In this document: one piece after another, positions 11,581 to 24,344 of the stretch | Layout of the letters: each line of letters opens with the position of its first letter | How positions within the stretch are numbered: position 1 is the first letter of the stretch | Assembly: GCA_026874595.1 (NCBI GenBank) | Contig: CM049317.1 | Span: forward strand, 74,530,618-74,594,617 | Direction of reading: 5' to 3' | Origin: Sipunculus nudus | Taxonomy: Eukaryota > Annelida > Sipuncula > Golfingiida > Sipunculidae | DNA length: 64,000 nucleotides | Program-made: the position numbers and the translations under genes | The notes under the pieces: model-generated | Database searches by the model: none | The model's input: only the letters and a program-made list of their open reading frames with translations | Told to the model about the DNA's origin: nothing

Positions 11581-14079
11581 ACCTACAAACTGTCCAGAAA
11601 GACAGACAAGTAATACAAAGCAGCCCATAAGCCACAGGGCTGGAAATAAAATCTTAAATCATTTAAACTACTGAATTCTAATAAAAAAATGAAAAAAATA
11701 TATCATGAAATAGAAACAAAAATAAGTTTCAGAAAAATATTTATTGGTATTTATGAATACAAAAAAATGTAAAATGAAATCTCCAAGTAATGGTGATAAA
11801 ATATGAAGATAATTGAACAAAAACAGATAACACAAAATTCAGCATTGATAAGTCAGTTAAAAGTCATGCAGTCTTGTATTTAAAGTACATGAAAACGAGA
11901 CACAAACAGCTGTGGTCTGGCATGTGAGTAACATTATTTTTGCTTTATGTGGTGGTAATCTTAGATTGGCCTGCTGAGCCACAGTAAGAGGATGTGGACT
12001 CTCAGCTCTGCAGGGCTGGATCAGTACAGCCTAACTACTGACCTAGATTTCAGCACCAACACCTCACTATAGTTCATCATACTTTATAGAGGTTAATATA
12101 AAGCTAAGAAAACAAAGGGCTTAGATGTTTGAGAGCCTGTTATCTTCAATGGGAAACACTATTTGTCAAAATAGCCAGATGCCAGCATATACTTCTTTGT
12201 TTTCTGGTACCTATAAACAACATACATGTAATCCCTAATCCAACTTATATCCACTTATTTCTTTTGCGATAACTTACTGACATGGTCATATCAATTTACC
12301 AAAGTAATCCAACAGTATTCTGTCTATGTACTAATTGTATTGGCTCAATTTGTGACCCATTATCCACTGGTTCTACAGAAATAAGTTTTTATTTGTGAGG
12401 GCGTATAAATTTGCTATATTCACAGAAGGAGAATTATTGTGAAAATTGAACCTTCTTGAATAAGAGGTCCCATCATAGTGGACAAAGATGAAAAGGAAAA
12501 GGCTGACATTATGAATAATATTGTATCGAGTACATTCAAAGACTGATACTATAAATAACATAAGATCTTTCCAGTTGTTTGCTAGTAACCAAGAATATTT
12601 TTGTTATCAAGATTTTGTGCACATAATATTTAATATATTTAGTTCACATAATAATGGTTGTACTCTGTGTATAGGTCTTTTGTATAGTGAGTTCATGAAA
12701 ATGGAACCCTCGCGAAACACAAAACAAGTGACCCATGGGCCATGACGCTCAGCTGCCAAGCATGACCTGTGACATCATGGACTGAGATTCACAACTTCCA
12801 GTCAAATTTTGAAGAACCAATTTGCCAATTTGTTGAAAATTTTCTATGACAACAGAAATATATATCACCTATGTCTGGTTAAAACACAGTGAATTGATGG
12901 TCTGAGGAAAATGCATGATTGTTAAGCTATCAGGAACTATTCCAACAGCTTGCTTGAAACCTGTCAGTCTCAAAAGGAACACCACAAAGGGCAAATATAA
13001 GATCAAAATATATAGCAAAAATCAAGGAAATACATGCAAGAATTATTGAGAAACAGGTGCTTCTGTGTGAATTTTTATTCAATACAAGCCAACTGTACTG
13101 CACTTTTATAAATGATGGTAATATTTATTCAGAAATATTTGACCCAATCCTTTACAAGAATACATAAATATACATCCAACTGCATTCACTTTAACTGTTC
13201 TTGAGATAAAATGATCAAAAGGAATTAAAAGATGGTTGCCTGGTGTCCATATTGGACTTCTGACAAGTCTGAAATCAGACAACAAACATTCTCTAAATCG
13301 GACCAAACATTAAAGAAAAATTACTGAAACTGCACTGAAGAAAGAATTTCTAAGGTGGCTAACTGGCAGACATAATGGATTTCTGACAAGTATGACATTT
13401 GATATCCCACATTCTCCAATAAGAGACCAAACTTGGGGCAAATTATCCAGTAATGGATGCCCAAAATAATTCAAAAGGCATGTCCAGGCCCTCATATCAG
13501 ATTTATAGATATGCAATTGTAAAAAGTGTAAGTCCAATATTTTTTATTATCACTCTGCTTTTCAATGGGGTCAGCAGGGTAGGTAAACTGCCAAACCTGA
13601 AAGAAAAGAAATGCAGAAAGTATGACTAAGAGTCTTGAAATAAAACAAAAAGCCATCCTAAATCAAGGTACACATCCACATATTATGAGAACAAACACTT
13701 TCTTTTATATGTGGTGATATATATTAAAATATTCAGATATCTAGGAAACTAAGTTTATTGCTAGGATTCCATAAAATAAACTGCAAAATGTTCCCATCAT
13801 CTTATAAATCAGTAGCTAAACCTTAATACTATACTCTCATAGTCTTAATGCCTGGCTGAAGCATTCTGACAACAGTGTTTTTGTTATGAAGTAACAAGGT
13901 ACTTATCACTGAGCCTTATCACTTAATAGGCTGATACAAAAGGGAGTCATATGTCACCAGTGTCACTCACAATTACACTTACAGCCACACAGGGAGATGT
14001 ACCAGCTGGAGTGGGATGGTTATATATACAAGAAAAATAGAGATGGTCTATAAAATAAGTAATTGTGAACATCCCTGAC
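11581..14079. other. Gene-free spacer with a fragment of family A terminus
   Basis: ACAAGTGACCCATGGGCC and GACGCTCAGCTG at about 12724-12756 are an inverted copy of the family A 3' end (compare 40530-40561). Otherwise nothing coding was recognised. Confidence 0.4.
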
Positions 14080-14945
14080 CTATGACCTTGGCCTTTTGCC
14101 ATTATATCAACTGGATTCTTTCTAAATGATGGGTAACTACTAACCACTTAAATCTGGTGTAATCACTTGGCAACCAATGGGTGAATAACTTTGACCTGCA
14201 ACCTTTAACCTGCTGACCAGCTGACCCCAAAATCAATAAGTTATTTATTCAAGCAAAAAGACCCATAAATATGAAGTTTGAGTCAAACTGAGTGATGCAT
14301 AGATGTGGCATATGTGAAAGACTGAAGGTTTGGGTTGAACAGTTACACTTGAAATATGCTCACAAGCATTTAGAACAATTAAATATTGTGACCTTGACCT
14401 TTGACTTTTTGACCTCAACATCAATAGGCTTCTTCCCTTATTGGTAGGTAAGCTATATATGACAGATGGAAGGTACAGATTGAAAAGTTTGCCTGAAAAA
14501 GACTCCACGCAAGAAGTGGGTGCTGTGAACTTGACCTTTGACCTCAAAATCAACAGGTCTTTTCCCCTGTTGGCAGAGAAGCGATATCAGTGCTGGAAGG
14601 TTTGGAATGAAAAGTCTAGCTTGAAATGTGTCCACAACCTTTTCAAAGAAGTGGATCCTGTGACCCTGACCTTTGACCTTGTGACCTCAAAATCTATAGG
14701 ATTCTTCTCCAACTTAGTAGGTGAGCTATATGTGAAAGATCAAAGAATTGGGATGAAAGGGTTGGCTTAAAATGCATCCACAGGCTTTTCAAAGAAGAGG
14801 CTCCTGTGACCTTGACCTTTGACCTTTTGACCTCAAAAAAATTATGGTTCTTCCCCTGTTGGTAGGTGAGCTGTATGTGAAAGATGGAAGGTTTGGGATG
14901 AAAATTTTGTCTCAAAGAGTTATTTCTGGGGGGTGCAAACACACC
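14080..14945. repeat. Tandem array of about 140-bp units containing DR1 motifs
   Basis: Four clear units start at about 14388, 14525, 14660 and 14806, with one or two more divergent units before them. Each begins GTGACCTTGACCTTTGACC and continues CTCAAAATCAATAGG, TTCTTCCCCTGTTGGTAGG, GAAAGATGGAAGGTTTGGG. TGACCTTTGACCT, exact at 14532, 14667 and 14813 and one base off at 14395, is the complement of AGGTCAAAGGTCA, the DR1 nuclear-receptor site. The frames that stay open across it reflect the repeat and not a gene. Confidence 0.8.
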
Positions 14946-14989
14946 CCACAACTTCGAGAATATAGGTTGCAGTGACCTAATTTCAGGTT

Positions 14990-15180
14990 TGCAAGGAGAT
15001 CTTTTTATAACCTCTTAGACTGCATAGGGTTCATGGCCCTAGCCCCTACGGTTACGATTTGTGCCCTGCTAACGGACGGACGGCCGGCCGGACGGCCGGA
15101 CAGACGGAAGGACGACGGACAAAGACCCATCGCTTTAGCCCAGCATGACTGAAAGTCAGCTGAGCTAAAAAGGTGAAAAT
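14990..15180 (-). repeat. GTCC-rich repeat with family A-like start
   Basis: GGACGGACGGCCGGCCGG and GACGGAAGGACGACGGAC precede GTCAGCTGAGCTAAAAAGG. Read on the minus strand this is TTAGCTCAGCTGAC followed by a GTCC tract, the same start signature as the family A copies at 37641, 61675 and 61754. It appears to be the end of an element containing the DR1 array. Confidence 0.55.
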
Positions 15181-18100
15181 TGCGATAATTTTAACCCAAC
15201 CACAGTATCTTTGAAATACAAGAGTGAAAATTTTGAGATGTTTGCAAACCACTTTCTTTCTTTTTTTTTTGGCTAGAGCCTGTCTTTTGTGAAGAAGGTG
15301 GCTTGAAAAAGACCATCCCCAGAGGTAGGATGTAGCTTAGTGGTCCCAGGTTTGAATAACCCCCCCCCCAGGTGCCTCAAAGGCAAAATAATGAAATCTC
15401 CATAGAACCTCAAAGATCAGGTTAATTAATGACAGGTTATGACTTTTAGATAATTCCTAAAACCACGCATATAAAACCTGAAACCAGAAAAAAAAAATAG
15501 TAACAAAAGTTGTTAAACAAACTAACAACATATTCTAATTGTATCATTTTCTTCACACTCACTTAATAGATAGTAACATATATTAGCCATGGCTTGTCCT
15601 TTTAGTAGTTTTACACAGCCGTGTTAGTATTCTTCATCCCCCTAACGTAGAGTCTATTTTAATCAACCCATTTAAGATTATTAATTAAGAATATTTTTAT
15701 ATGCTAAAAATTATTCTGTTATAAACATCAACATTAATACAGTACCACATTTGAAGAGAATACATGATGCATCTTGATTTCTGCAAATTGCATAGTGATC
15801 AAAAGGGAAGCCTACCCTCATCACCTCCAAAATCCCAACCCCACCCACACCCTCCCACTCAAGTGAGTAGTTATAGGGATCAGTGATGTAGTCAAGTCCA
15901 CACGATCAAACTCTGAGTGCGAGTCCCAGTCTGAGCCACTCGAGTCCAAGTCCTTCAGAATAGCCTGAGTCTTTCAGAACTTGCGTCTAAGTCCAATATG
16001 TTTTATTTAAATTTGAATCTTAGATCATCATGTTTTTTGTAACTATAATTTATGCAAGGATTTTACTATAATACTGAATTACATTTAGCATCTTATACAG
16101 AAAATGAGTTTGGTTCATTGTATAAACTTCTTTTTATATAACCAGGACACAAGTAATTTAACTCCAGATTTTTTAAGGAGACTTAAATATATAGAGAAAA
16201 TTGAAATTATAATAGCAAAACAGAAATATAAGATTACTACACATTTAGAAAATGGAAAAAATAAGGAAAATTTTATAACATACAGTAGCATTGTTGCTTA
16301 AACATTGAAAGAACAAGGCCTACAGGCCTAATACGTACCAGTGCAATTGGATTACACCAGGTATAGTGCTTTAATGCTGGACCATTACTTTTCAAGAACA
16401 TGTGTAACATGTATATGAACAATGCAAGTACTAAACACTTTGAAATTCTGGCATGGGTGCAAAAAACACAAAAATGATTATAGCTGGCACCACCAATCTT
16501 GTATACAACAAAGAGATATATACATATGCCCAATGTCAGACTGATATGTCAAACCCCTCCTGTAAAATAAGCAGGGACATACACTGTGCAAAAATTATTG
16601 TAGGTTGTGCCACAAGTCTTGACATGATAAAGCTACCTGATATGTATAAATATGCCAAATTTCAGGCTGATGTATCAAATTCCTCTGTAGAAATAAGCAG
16701 GCGCATACACTGTGCAAAAGTCAATGTAGGTGGCGACACCTGTCTTGTAAACAGGAAAACCATCACAGACGCATAGACAGGTCTAAATATCAAGGCAATA
16801 CATCAAACTTCCCTTGAGTTTGATGCACTGGGCTGACCAGGCTTGGATGAGTAAGGCAGTTGCCCCCAAGTCAACTGTGACAAATTACTGCCTCAAGCTA
16901 CTGCACTGAGTGAAATTTTGACCTGTACCTGGCTGCACTGAGTGAACTCTTGACCTGTAGCATAATCTGACACAGTTGGCACTCTGCCAAAGCTATAAAT
17001 AGATCCAGGCTGAACTTTGGTTCCAAATCTGATGCGGTGAGCAGTCGGAAAAAAGCTATAAATAGAATGCCGCTACTGCAGTGAGTGAACCCTTGACGTA
17101 TACCTGGCTGCACTTCTTCCAATCCTGGCACGGTGCCAAAACTATTTACAGAGCTGACATAATCTTGGCTAATGGCCAACATCAAGGCACTAGCAATCTG
17201 CCAATGGCCAGCCAAGTGCTGCCATCTGTACACAAAAGTGGTCCCTACTTGAAATAACTTTGAAATTAATTTTCCCAATACAAAATGCTTTTCAGCCGAC
17301 TTATATAATCAAGAAATCAGGAATTTGTGTGAAATTATAACAGATGCATACTAAATGCAAAATTATAATACAGATACATCTCATTGATGGCAAATTCTTG
17401 AATTAAGTTGGGTATGGATACCAATCATTTATAATTCATGTACAGCTGTCTTTATATGATACACAGAGAGCTGAATATCCATGATTGTAATATTGCCTGG
17501 TATGATGAATAATTTAAATCATAAATCCAATTTTTTTAAAGCTTTTAAAAAACATTCTTGTCAATATTAACCACAGATAACTTGAAATCTAAATGTCTAG
17601 TGGCATGATGTAATAGATGCTGATAAACTGGTGCCAGGCTAGATGTAACAGCATCACACAGCTAACATATATGGTAAAATGACTCAATTCAATCTCCATA
17701 ATTCAGCCAAAATCGTTCATGTGGAACCATTAATGACAATTATTATAAGAATTATTGTAGGAATTATTTTTGTAAAATATTTAACAAACTGGGTTCAGTG
17801 GCATCAGTTGAAAAATGTTTCGCAGGTTTATAACTCATATAGGATGATACAGCAAACTGGCTAAGTTCAGCTTCCTGTAACTCAGCCAAAAAGCACTGAA
17901 CCAATCAACATCTGAGGATAATTAATGTGCAAGATTTATGAATTTGGCCCAGTGGTATTTAAGAAATAGATCTGTACCATTTTCTACCCACAAAATTATA
18001 CACATATAAGTTTCCCTGTTCTAGACATAATATTTCATGTAATATTGTTTTTTTCCTAGCAAGGGATTTCAATTCTAGTACTTACTCTCAACCCTGATAC

Positions 18101-18829
18101 AAGGCAGTATCTATGGTGAGAAACCTATGCCACTTATATGCAATTATGGCACTGGTTGCTGTGCTACAGAATCATCAGATAAGACACAGTAATATCTGTA
18201 GGCAATTAAAATGCTTAGGAATTGGGATAAATCATTGCATTATGTATTGCCAGTGTTCAATTTATTCTGTTACTATCCAATATCGGACAGAGAAATGAGT
18301 ATACATTAATTATATTTTAATTTTTAAATGCCACTGATGGGACCATGTGATGCAACAGACTTCAGAGAGAAGTACAAGTGTCAGTTTACATAAAACATCA
18401 TGGCTCCACCTCTATGTTTACTTAACTTGACAGTGATTTTTTTTCTTTAGGCAAGGTGTATGACTATATCAGCATTTGCCATTCCCCTAGCAGGGTTGCC
18501 ACCTTTATGAAGTCATTATGTTTTAAGCAGCTCTCACTACCATGGGCAAGGAAGACCTGTGTAGGAGCATTTTGGGGGCATATTATAATAATTAGGTTAG
18601 AAGGGTGGCGAATTTGGGCTGTGGTGAATTTGCCATCAGGTGAAGTGAAAGAGACATATGAAAGGTATGTTTTTCAACACCAGAAAACAAAGGAAAGGAG
18701 AAACATTTGAAACTGAAACTCAGAAATAACACATATTGTAAAAACACATAGTACTGCCCAGATTGTGTAGATTCTATACTTTGTGACAGAATAGTGCTGG
18801 GCACTCATGATCAAATTGCCCAAACGGAC
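15181..18829. other. Gene-free spacer with repeat remnants
   Basis: 15880-15990 carries degenerate GAGTCCAAGTCC repeats. 16440-16790 has two or three units of about 136 bp, with GGTGGCGACACC, related to the satellite in the Helitron-like elements. 16890-17120 has three loose copies of CTGCACTGAGTGAA. A tRNA-like A box, TAGCTTAGTGG, lies next to GGTTTGAATAACC at about 15331-15360 but the arms between them are missing. No gene was recognised. Confidence 0.4.
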
Positions 18830-18849
18830 CTGCTTAAAGCCAGTAATCT

Positions 18850-20078
18850 AACTCTACAGCAAGTCTGATATAAGAGTGTTTCTACCAGAACAACAACCAA
18901 ATGACCTGATCCTCCATCAAGTCCCAGATAGACCTTGGGGAAAAAACTGGTTACCGATGGCGATATATTCAGTATACAAGGCTGTGAGTACCTTTTAATG
19001 TGGACTACTTCAGCCACTTTTTTTGGTCAACTTCTTGCCAGAAACTAAACCAGAACCACTTTGCCAGACATGGGATACCGTACAAAGATATCAGTGACAA
19101 CGGTCCCCATATTATGTCTGATGTGTTTATAAAGTTCCACACATGACTAGCAGTCCTGGCAACAGCAGAAGCTGAAGCAGCAGTAAAAATCGCAAGACGT
19201 CTCATGAAAAAGTCTCTTTAAAACAATGAAGAACCATATCTTGGTTTGTTGAATTTGATAAACGTGCCACAAGAAGAACTCAACACCAGTCCTGTACAGT
19301 GTCTTAGGAACAGACACACCAAAACATTGTTGCCTACAACAAATGTACAATTGAAGCCCCAAAAGAGCAAGTGCCCAATGATAAAATATTTAAAGACAAG
19401 ACCTGCTAAAGTGTAGCACAAAGGTACTGAACTAACCGGACATTAAGGCCTTTAGAAACCGGTGGTAAAGTCTGACATGCAACCTAACTTAAGGAAAGCA
19501 TAAGGACTGGCGTGAAGCCACAATTACCAAGAATCTAAAGAGCTGATCATAAGAGGTTGCCACAGACAACAGAAAAAAGTATTGTTGAAACAGAATGTTC
19601 CTTTGTACGACACAGTCCCCCAGAGACTCGCTTGGCTAAACCCCAAAACCACCATCAGTGTCTGAAACAAATGCAGGGAAATGCTGATGCAAATGCTTAA
19701 CAAAATGAGCCCAGGAGTACATCAGATCATATCAGCTGTGATAATTTGCCAACTACCAGTGCGCCATACAAGACTTGATATGGTAGTGTGGTTAAAAGTT
19801 CAAAGAGACTAGACCTATAAAACTATTTAGGTGTTGCAGTCATTTATTTACTCCTTTTACTGATGCATAGACATTTAACACTTTAAGTGCCATTATTTTA
19901 TAGTTCTGGTGAATTTTGATTTCTTTATACATTTTGCACATTATGCTTTAGATACTTACAATGAATCACAGCTGTGAAGAACTATTCCATTATAGCCCTT
20001 TGGCAAAAACACTATCTATCTAATTATAAGAACAGACCAAGAATTGTCATGACATTTATTTTCCTTAAAAGGGAAGGA
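18850..20078 (+). pseudogene. Decayed Ty3/Gypsy-type integrase region
   Basis: Fragments of a retrotransposon integrase are readable in shifting frames with stops: DRPWGK near 18930, VDYFSHF near 19000, SDNGP near 19095 and EAEAAVKIARRLMKKSL near 19165-19215. These are in the order of the DDE core and are followed by NTSPVQCLRNRHTKTLLPTT near 19285. Stops and frameshifts interrupt every frame, so it is inactive. No reverse transcriptase was recognised upstream, meaning the 5' part is lost or too decayed. The purine tract and LTR-like start at 20079 follow directly, as expected for the 3' end of such an element. Confidence 0.65.
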
Positions 20079-21640
20079 TGTTACGTGGGGCACCAGCTGG
20101 TGTCGCCACCTTATGGACAAAAGAGACGACAGTTTTTACAGTAATTATTATATAATTTACTGTAGCATCAGTTATGGTGATCTAGTATAGTTGATTCATC
20201 AATGCTCTTTCTTGTTTGGATTATTGTGCCTAATCTGCTTGGCCTACCCTCAATCAACACAGACGTTGTCACTATTCAAAACCTCTTCCAACACTTCATG
20301 GTTTTATAGGACGGCCAGTATTACTTGTCTCAACTGTCAAACTTCATGATCTAAGTGTGTCCCAGTTCATGAAAAGCCTTCTGTTTATATAATACAATGA
20401 TTACCAAATATCACATATTCTGGTCAGTTCTTATTGTAAAACATGTTAATGTGATTAGCCAAAAAAATCAAAATCCAACAGACTTTATAAAAATATTGGA
20501 CTTCACTTCACCCACATCACCACTACATTTTATGCCTACATCATAGGGTGTATTCAGAAGCCCTGGTGCAATGGGGTTCTTAACCCCAAATCCCTAACCA
20601 GCAGCCGTACTCTGTGCGTACTAGTACTTTTCTGTAGGGTGTACATCAACATAGCAAATCATTCTTCACCGACATTTATTTATTGTTTAATCTAACTTCC
20701 AAAACCGAACATGTCTATCATTTCTTCTTGTAAATTCCATCTGCCCTGAAGTTGAAGACTGGACAGAATTTGAGTTCAGTTTTTAATGACAATGCACTTA
20801 AACATAGTTTAGCTGTGCAAACACACGCAGTTTGTCGAGGGATATATCAATATTAGTGATGTGCATGTTAATTCATGTGTCAGAAACAGCTCAACCATTC
20901 TTTGTCTGAAGGATGCAGCTTTGCTACTTTGTATCAGCTGAAGCCCTCCCAGACAACAACCCTCGTATTATCGCTCAAACTCACCTCTCTGACAAGTTGC
21001 AACTGCAAGCGGTCAGTTTGCAAGACAAAGGAGTCAAAAGTCAACACGAAAAAACAAATGTACTTACTTCATGTACCAGAAAAAATGGTGTCTAACACAA
21101 AGGAAGCCAAAGTGTTTGGCGCAGACGCGAGACCAGCATAATGTTAATGATATCTTGATGATAGGCCATTAACTTCATCATTACCATATAGACGCGACCA
21201 TATAGGCCAAGTGCGCCGCCTGGTGAAAACAAGATGGAGTTTTATAAAGCGAAGCGGGGTCGTCTGCAAGACGTACCTTGGCTTTTTTAACCTTATTTAT
21301 CACGATTTATTAATTATCTTGATTAAAAATTTAAATGATAAAAGTAATGTATGAGCAGCCTGGGTGCATATTGGAAATTGAACGTCTTATTTAATGGCAA
21401 GTGTAGCCATCTTGGTTTGTGATATGAGATAACTGCTGATGTTTATGTGGATGTCTAAAGATGCCAGATGTACTCGTTGACCTGATGAGGCCAGACTCCG
21501 AGGGGTACGATTACCGACGCCCTACTTAACAGCATAGCGCTTCGTGCGAGTCAAGCTGGTGGCGGGAAAAGTATAAGAGTCAGCAAGAAAACTGACTGTG
21601 GAATAAAGAAAATTATTAATAATTGATACATATACGTTTT
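20065..21640 (+). mobile_element. Polypurine tract and probable 3' LTR start (end undetermined)
   Basis: TTAAAAGGGAAGGA at 20065-20078 is a polypurine tract. TGTTACGTGGGGCACC starts at 20079 with the TG expected of an LTR. A TATA-like GTATAAGAG at about 21570 and AATAAAG at 21602 could be LTR promoter and poly(A) signals, which would make the LTR about 1.5 kb. No matching terminal CA or target duplication could be fixed, so the right boundary is a guess. Confidence 0.4.
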
Positions 21641-21743
21641 ATTAATTAACCTGCATGGATGTTTTGTTAAAGTTACCGTGTGTACTGTGTAGGCCTCTGT
21701 ATTTTAACGAAATCCAGCAAAGTGTAAGGAATATAAATGTATA

Positions 21744-21746
<3 letters not shown>

Positions 21747-21818
<72 letters not shown>
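21747..21818. repeat. (AT)n microsatellite
   Basis: About 72 bp of AT dinucleotides. Both strands give spurious Ile-Tyr open frames. Confidence 0.95.
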
Positions 21819-21820
<2 letters not shown>

Positions 21821-24099
21821 GCCATTCTCCAGAAAATATACAATTCCAGAGTGGCAACAAATGAATAAACAAATGTTTTCTTGTCCAAAAATGTTTTATT
21901 TTATAAAAAGTACATAAACCTTGAAGCTTTATTTTGAAGTTGGCCGAGCTTGATCTATGTTAAATAAATTTCTGTTTTACCTGAACGATCACCAAGACTC
22001 AATTTTCATGTCAGTGGTGTTACAGACCTAAATATTGACGTAAAACTTACACTTTACATTAAAAATTCAAAGCTCTTTGGCAGATCACCTAAACTGGTGT
22101 CACTCTTGTAACAAATGTTAACACCAATCATTCCCTCTGAAAAAGAATAAAAACATCAGTACATTTGAAACTCATGTAGCATTGAAGAACCTGTGCTAAC
22201 AGGTGTAAGTTTAAAATACTGAAAATATTAGTTGTACAATTGAATTGCAAATCTCTTGTATCCGTAACCCATAGTTTTCTGAACTTGCAATGCCCAAAGT
22301 TGAATAGTTAACGTAAAATTTATTTATTCACCAAAAGATTTATTCCTTATAACACCACTGACTATAACATATAACACCAATGACATTTGGGAAACACCAC
22401 TGAAAAACTTACACCAACCTGCTTAATTTTTCTTAGAATCCTCTTTCAATATATGAAATCTTTATTCAGTCTCCACATAAATTGATAACTATATGCATCA
22501 CAGGCATGTAAATTATTTGAAAGGTTGACTTCAAAGGGTATTTTTCAATAACTGGAATAAATAAAAATGTTTTATGGAAAATGTTAACTTTTTTTTATCT
22601 GTATAATCTCCTGTTTAATCCGTTTACAAATGTAACAACAGCCTTAAGGAAAATGGGTTAATGTAAATTCACAGTTGATTATCAATCTGAAATACAGTGG
22701 GATGATTTGATTCTTCCATACTTATAGTAAAAAGGTGAGGAAGGTGGAGTCAGCAGATTCTCGTCTTTTTCTTAGCATTACTTGAAGCTCACCTGTACTT
22801 CCTCCATTCTTTTCTTTATTGTCTTTTATTTGTCTCCCTCTGACATATCCTCTTCCCAGATTTATTTTTATTTATTTATTTATTTTTCTTTTTCTCAAGA
22901 CTTAGTGTCCTCCTCAGTGGATCCTGATCTGTTCCCAAACTGCACAATCTTTGTTTTTCTGAAGCTGACTATTTTGTAATTTTATCTAAAATGCAAATAT
23001 ATAAAAACAAATTAACATATCAGAATATTTTTTGGAGTGCATAATTTGTTAAAACAAACAAACTTGTCTAAAATCAGCTACAAAAGTTAGTAGTGTTTCT
23101 ATGGGTCGGTGGGGCTATCAAGGAAACTGTAACACTACTGACCAGTCACACCACTGAAAAATTATTTTGAATAATAACTTGTCCCTTCTAACAAGCATTG
23201 TTCTTCAAAATTTAATTTTAGTGTTTGCGGCTACTAGATTAACATTTATTATTAGTTCCCTGTAGTCGATTTGTAATAATTTAACCCATTTAACAAGAAT
23301 AAACCTTTCAAAAATACTCACCATTCTGCTCAGTGTCTGCTTCAGTTATGTTTAAAAGGCCCTCTAGTGTTGAAAAAATGAAGCTATAGGGTTCAATTAT
23401 TAGGATTGTATTCCTTTTTGTCTCAAGTAACACCACTGAAAGAAAAAATCAGTGACAATGAAATACCCATGAAATCTATGTCCAACAATGCAACAAACCT
23501 TCCATTATTATTCTGTTGTATTCCTTGCAATTACATTAATCAATAAACACTGACATTTTTATTTCAAAGTTCAAAACCTTTCAGTAAAATGAAATAGAGT
23601 AATGGAACCACAGGAGAGTAACAGTAGGTAACTGTACATTTTGCATCTTTTTATATAGAAAGTAATTAATTAAAATAGAAGCTGGTTCATCTTTTCACAT
23701 TTAATTATGTAGTTTTGTTATAATTTAGGATAATATTGATCATTAACATATTCAAAATGATGTAATATTTATATATTTTTAGAGTAACTCAAGTATATAT
23801 ATTAGCTGAATTCAGGTAGTATTCGAAAAATCACTACGTCAGTGTTACTTCCCAAATATTATATATTATCTTTAATGTTCACAGGCTCTCTAAAGGGCAC
23901 TCAAATTGGCTTTCCCTTTTATAAATAGATTCCCGAGGCAAAGATTTCGCATATTCATATTCCGATCTAAAGTATAATGTACCTTTAAAAAAAATTATCT
24001 TGATGGGGAGGCTTTAGCCCAGAGCCGTGTATCACCCATTAACAAGTACGTCTTTGGTGGTTCCTCGATCGGTGTCATAACCCAGTAATGGGGATGATT
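21819..24099. other. Gene-free AT-rich spacer with scattered AACACCACTGA motifs
   Basis: The motif appears on the plus strand at 22351, 22393, 23147 and 23429, and inverted at 22011. No coding frame, splice pattern or known element was recognised. Confidence 0.4.
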
Positions 24100-24310
24100 A
24101 CACACACACACACACACACACACATACACACACAGGACCCGCAGGTGCGATTGTCACCGGGTGTGGGTGACATCCGGATACAAAACTCATATGATAGGAA
24201 GCAAATGCTATATACCGCCCTGTCACGTAGTACCAAACCGAAATAGAACTCTGAAGGTGTACATTATTAGACTAAGAATTAGATAAGAGCATAAAAATGG
24301 AGGCGGTTAC

Positions 24311-24341
<31 letters not shown>

Positions 24342-24344
24342 AAA
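24100..24344. repeat. (CA)n tract and C22 homopolymer followed by A13
   Basis: A nearly pure CA run spans 24100-24135. A run of 22 C at 24310-24331 is followed by 13 A. Confidence 0.9.

Noticed and set aside
14441-14770. 109-codon frame on plus and several on minus
   Set aside because: They run across the DR1 tandem array. The apparent protein repeats mirror the DNA repeats.
15331-15360. tRNA gene-like A and B boxes
   Set aside because: The boxes are only a few bases apart and no anticodon arm exists. At most a deleted SINE remnant.
21642-21888. Ile-Tyr-rich frames
   Set aside because: Translation of the AT microsatellite. Same for 440-625.
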